Part shown: positions 62,130 through 64,000 of the stretch, one piece after another
How positions within the stretch are numbered: position 1 is the stretch's first letter
Layout: each line of letters opens with the position of its first letter
Origin: Clostridia bacterium
GTDB lineage: Bacteria > Bacillota > Clostridia > TANB77 > CAG-465
Direction: 5' to 3'
Assembly: GCA_900772475.1 (NCBI GenBank)
Contig: CAAHEI010000085.1
Span: forward strand, 1 to 64,000
Length of the DNA stretch: 64,000 nucleotides
The notes under the pieces: generated by a model
The model's database searches: none
Told to the model about the DNA's origin: nothing
Seen by the model: the letters and a program-made list of their open reading frames with translations, nothing else
Program-made: the position numbers and the translations under genes

Positions 62130-62666
62130 TTATAAATTCAATAAATAGTTAATTGCTTCACTTGCCGTATCAGTTACTATATATAACTGTCTATTCTTAG
62201 GGTCTGCAAACCCTTCGTGATAAATTTTATCTAGCATATCAAGTAAATGTCCAAAAAAATTATCTACATTTATTATTATAATTGGAATATTGTGTTCATG
62301 ATTTCTTCTTGTTTCAATTGCTGTCATTATCTCATCTACAGTACCAATTCCACCAGGTATGAAAATCATAATATCTGATATTGATGTAAAAGTATTTTTC
62401 CTCTCGTTTACAGTATTTGAAACGTACGATTTACTGTATGATATATTTTTTAAATCACCTTCATATGCCTTAGCACTAGTAACAATAATATCACTTTTGT
62501 TACTTTTTGATACTAACGAATAAATTTTTCCCATTAATCCATGTTCACATCCACCAAATACAAGATTATGTCCTCCATTTATAATATAGCTAGCTATTTG
62601 CTCTGCAACCATATTATAACTTTTATTATCAGTATCCCTTGATGAACAACCCACAAATATATTCAT
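62130..62666 (-). CDS. LOG-family Rossmann protein (TIGR00730)
   Basis: A 178-residue Rossmann-fold protein. The family motif PGGIGTVDEIMTAIETRR (about residues 102-120) matches PGGxGTxxE. Plant LOG proteins release cytokinin from its ribotide; bacterial relatives hydrolyse nucleotide 5'-monophosphates or have unknown substrates. AGAGGGG precedes the ATG. Confidence 0.85.
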   Translation of the reverse strand: MNIFVGCSSRDTDNKSYNMVAEQIASYIINGGHNLVFGGCEHGLMGKIYSLVSKSNKSDIIVTSAKAYEGDLKNISYSKSYVSNTVNERKNTFTSISDIMIFIPGGIGTVDEIMTAIETRRNHEHNIPIIIINVDNFFGHLLDMLDKIYHEGFADPKNRQLYIVTDTASEAINYLLNL

Positions 62667-62716
62667 AGTACGTCTATCCCCTCTTTTAACTTATTTTGCT
62701 TTTTTATACTTAAAAA

Positions 62717-62911
62717 TTAATGCAATATTTCTTGTACTCTACCAACTTGTCCATCTTCGAGCCTTACCTTAATTCCTCTTGGATGAACTTTACTATTAGT
62801 TAGAATATCCTTTACTACTCCTTCTGTTAAAATCCCAGTTGGCTGATCTTTTTTTAAAACAATTTTAACTCTTAATCCTGGTGTTATATTACTTCTAATT
62901 TGATTTTCCAT
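62717..62911 (-). CDS. ywbE: YwbE family protein (DUF2196)
   Basis: A 64-residue protein with the full family pattern: NITPGLRVKIVLKKDQPTG, LTEGVVKDILTNS, HPRGIKVRLEDGQVGRVQEI. Function is unknown. GGGAGG precedes the ATG. Confidence 0.9.
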   Translation of the reverse strand: MENQIRSNITPGLRVKIVLKKDQPTGILTEGVVKDILTNSKVHPRGIKVRLEDGQVGRVQEILH

Positions 62912-62928
62912 AACAACCTCCCAAAAGA

Positions 62929-62957
62929 ATTATATCAAAAAAAATCACCTTATACAA
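62929..62957 (-). promoter_or_regulatory. ywbE promoter overlapping the upstream terminator
   Basis: TTGTAT (62952-62957), 17 bases, TATAAT (62929-62934). The -35 lies inside the terminator stem-loop. Confidence 0.55.
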
Positions 62958-62976
62958 TGTATAAAATGATTTTTTA
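62937..62976 (-). terminator. Terminator of the window-edge adhesin gene
   Basis: aaaaaatca / tgatttttt with an inner ttata/tataa pair, and eight T on the minus strand. Confidence 0.65.
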
Positions 62977-63020
62977 AATATTTTATTTCTAATATTTTAT
63001 ATAAATAACACAATGATTTT

Positions 63021-64000
63021 TTAAAAACCAGTTTTAGGAAGCTCTATTTTTTCAATTTTTTCTAATTTATTATTCTTAAACTCTACAGATGTAGTGGAAC
63101 CAACTTTTAACTCTACAATTTTAAAATCACAATTTTTATCTATGGTATACGGTGCAGGTACTTCTTCCTCTTTTACTTTTACCTTAGTATTTTTAAATAT
63201 CTTTAGATCTTTTTCTACGTCTAAATATATCTTTCCATCTTCATTAGTAGTAAAACTACCAATAAGTTTATCATTCAAATCATATATACTAAATTTAACA
63301 TTTGGAATATGTATGCTTTCATCTTCAGCATCTTTTTTTATGATACTTAAATTTGTTTTTACTTCATTAAAATTTCCACCAATATATGAACTTTTTAATT
63401 TTACAGGCTCTAAAGTAAGGGATAAATCTTGCATACCACTTATACTTGATTTAGCAAAAAGAACAGCACTCTCTTTATATCTACTTTTTATATTTATTTT
63501 AAAATCTATATTGCCACTGTTACTTTCTCTAGGTATTAGAACCTTTATTTGTTTATTTTTATTAACACTATCTATTTTGTTGTTATTTTTATCTACAATT
63601 AAATAATCTTTAACTCCTTCAATACTAATGTCAATATCTAATACATTATCACCATACTCAAGGCTGTAAGTTTTGGAATAATATCTTTCATCTAGTTTAT
63701 CAATATCATTGCTTTCTAATTCTTTAATAACTACACCATTTGAATACTGTACTTTGGAATTTAATCCATTATTATATATGTTCTTAACACCTTCGACAAC
63801 TCTTAAATATTGTTTCTCCATTGGTGTTATTTGATTTATATCTAAATTATTTAATTTAACCCATATAGCAAACTGAGTTGCATATCTTGCTTCACTTTCG
63901 TTTGCAAGGCCAAGCTCACTTACGGTTTTATATGGATAACCATTTAATACAATGTTATTTACAACACAATCATCTACATATTTCTCCACATCTACGTCAT
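63021..64000 (-). CDS. Thioester-domain adhesin, 5' end beyond the window
   Basis: The last 326 residues of a surface protein paralogous to the 1143-residue adhesin: LNGYPYKTVSELGLANESEARYATQFAIW parallels MNGYPTKSAAQLGAANN..ATQMAVW of the other. One Cna-B-like domain follows (about 210-300, NLSIIKKDAEDESIHIPNVKFSIYDL...). The frame ends with IELPKTGF and stop, so the LPKTG sorting motif is present but the hydrophobic helix and basic tail are absent. The frame is open through base 64000; the GTG at 63989 is probably not the true start. Confidence 0.8.
   Translation of the reverse strand, partial: DVDVEKYVDDCVVNNIVLNGYPYKTVSELGLANESEARYATQFAIWVKLNNLDINQITPMEKQYLRVVEGVKNIYNNGLNSKVQYSNGVVIKELESNDIDKLDERYYSKTYSLEYGDNVLDIDISIEGVKDYLIVDKNNNKIDSVNKNKQIKVLIPRESNSGNIDFKINIKSRYKESAVLFAKSSISGMQDLSLTLEPVKLKSSYIGGNFNEVKTNLSIIKKDAEDESIHIPNVKFSIYDLNDKLIGSFTTNEDGKIYLDVEKDLKIFKNTKVKVKEEEVPAPYTIDKNCDFKIVELKVGSTTSVEFKNNKLEKIEKIELPKTGF

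Overview
The window is low-GC DNA (roughly 28-30 % G+C by eye) with almost every gene on the minus strand, so it is transcribed right to left. Sporulation genes (YunB, a DUF3794/LysM coat-type protein), the clostridial IreB-RuvX-DUF1292 trio, gapped AGGAGG ribosome sites, Cna-B/thioester surface adhesins and sortase motifs point to an endospore-forming Clostridia member, probably an uncultured gut lineage. No rRNA, tRNA or CRISPR array was seen.

Layout by coordinate. 1-160: a 10-bp tandem array. 0.2-12.8 kb: an AlbA_2 regulator, t6A dehydratase TcdA, a copper module (CsoR, and CopA fused to a CopZ-like domain) behind a near-ideal promoter/operator, the sporulation pair YunB + DUF3794/LysM, two PH-domain membrane proteins and topoisomerase III. 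12.9-14.6 kb: an accessory pair (HTH-PIN protein and ClpP-like protein) with near-identical consensus promoters. 14.8-21.4 kb: housekeeping genes (HtrA, HI0933 flavoprotein, methionine gamma-lyase-like protein, DUF1292, RuvX, IreB) and one decayed gene fragment. 21.5-43.9 kb: a long, divergent Tad/Flp-like pilus or secretion locus with a CpaB/SAF protein, two P-loop-degenerate ParA-like proteins, a membrane-tethered TadA-type ATPase, a fused TadB-TadC protein, a family of small pilin-like proteins, a dockerin-bearing paralogue, large secreted proteins and a CpaE-like ATPase. An LRR/Pro-Thr-stalk wall protein is interspersed near its end.

44.1-55.0 kb holds the most striking structure. A D-Ala-D-Ala carboxypeptidase gene (dac family) is split by a 9.6-kb integrative element. 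The element carries tandem large serine recombinases beside its left end and a RepA_N-type initiator at its right end. A 12-bp core, aacagtaacatc, is repeated at both ends. Joining the halves at one core copy, and removing one inserted base, gives a continuous 407-codon gene. The element also carries RadC-like and truncated ArdC-like genes, two out-of-order pieces of a DUF1906 lysin-like gene, and a membrane-anchored FGE/SUMF1-like cargo gene on the opposite strand.

55.0-64.0 kb: a histidine phosphatase lying between two copies of a terminator/leader sequence, a 44-aa membrane peptide, a split TauE-like permease, a seven-Cna-B-domain thioester adhesin with an unusual cytoplasmic tail, HflX, a LOG-family protein, YwbE, and a second thioester adhesin cut by the window edge that ends at its LPKTG motif without a membrane anchor.
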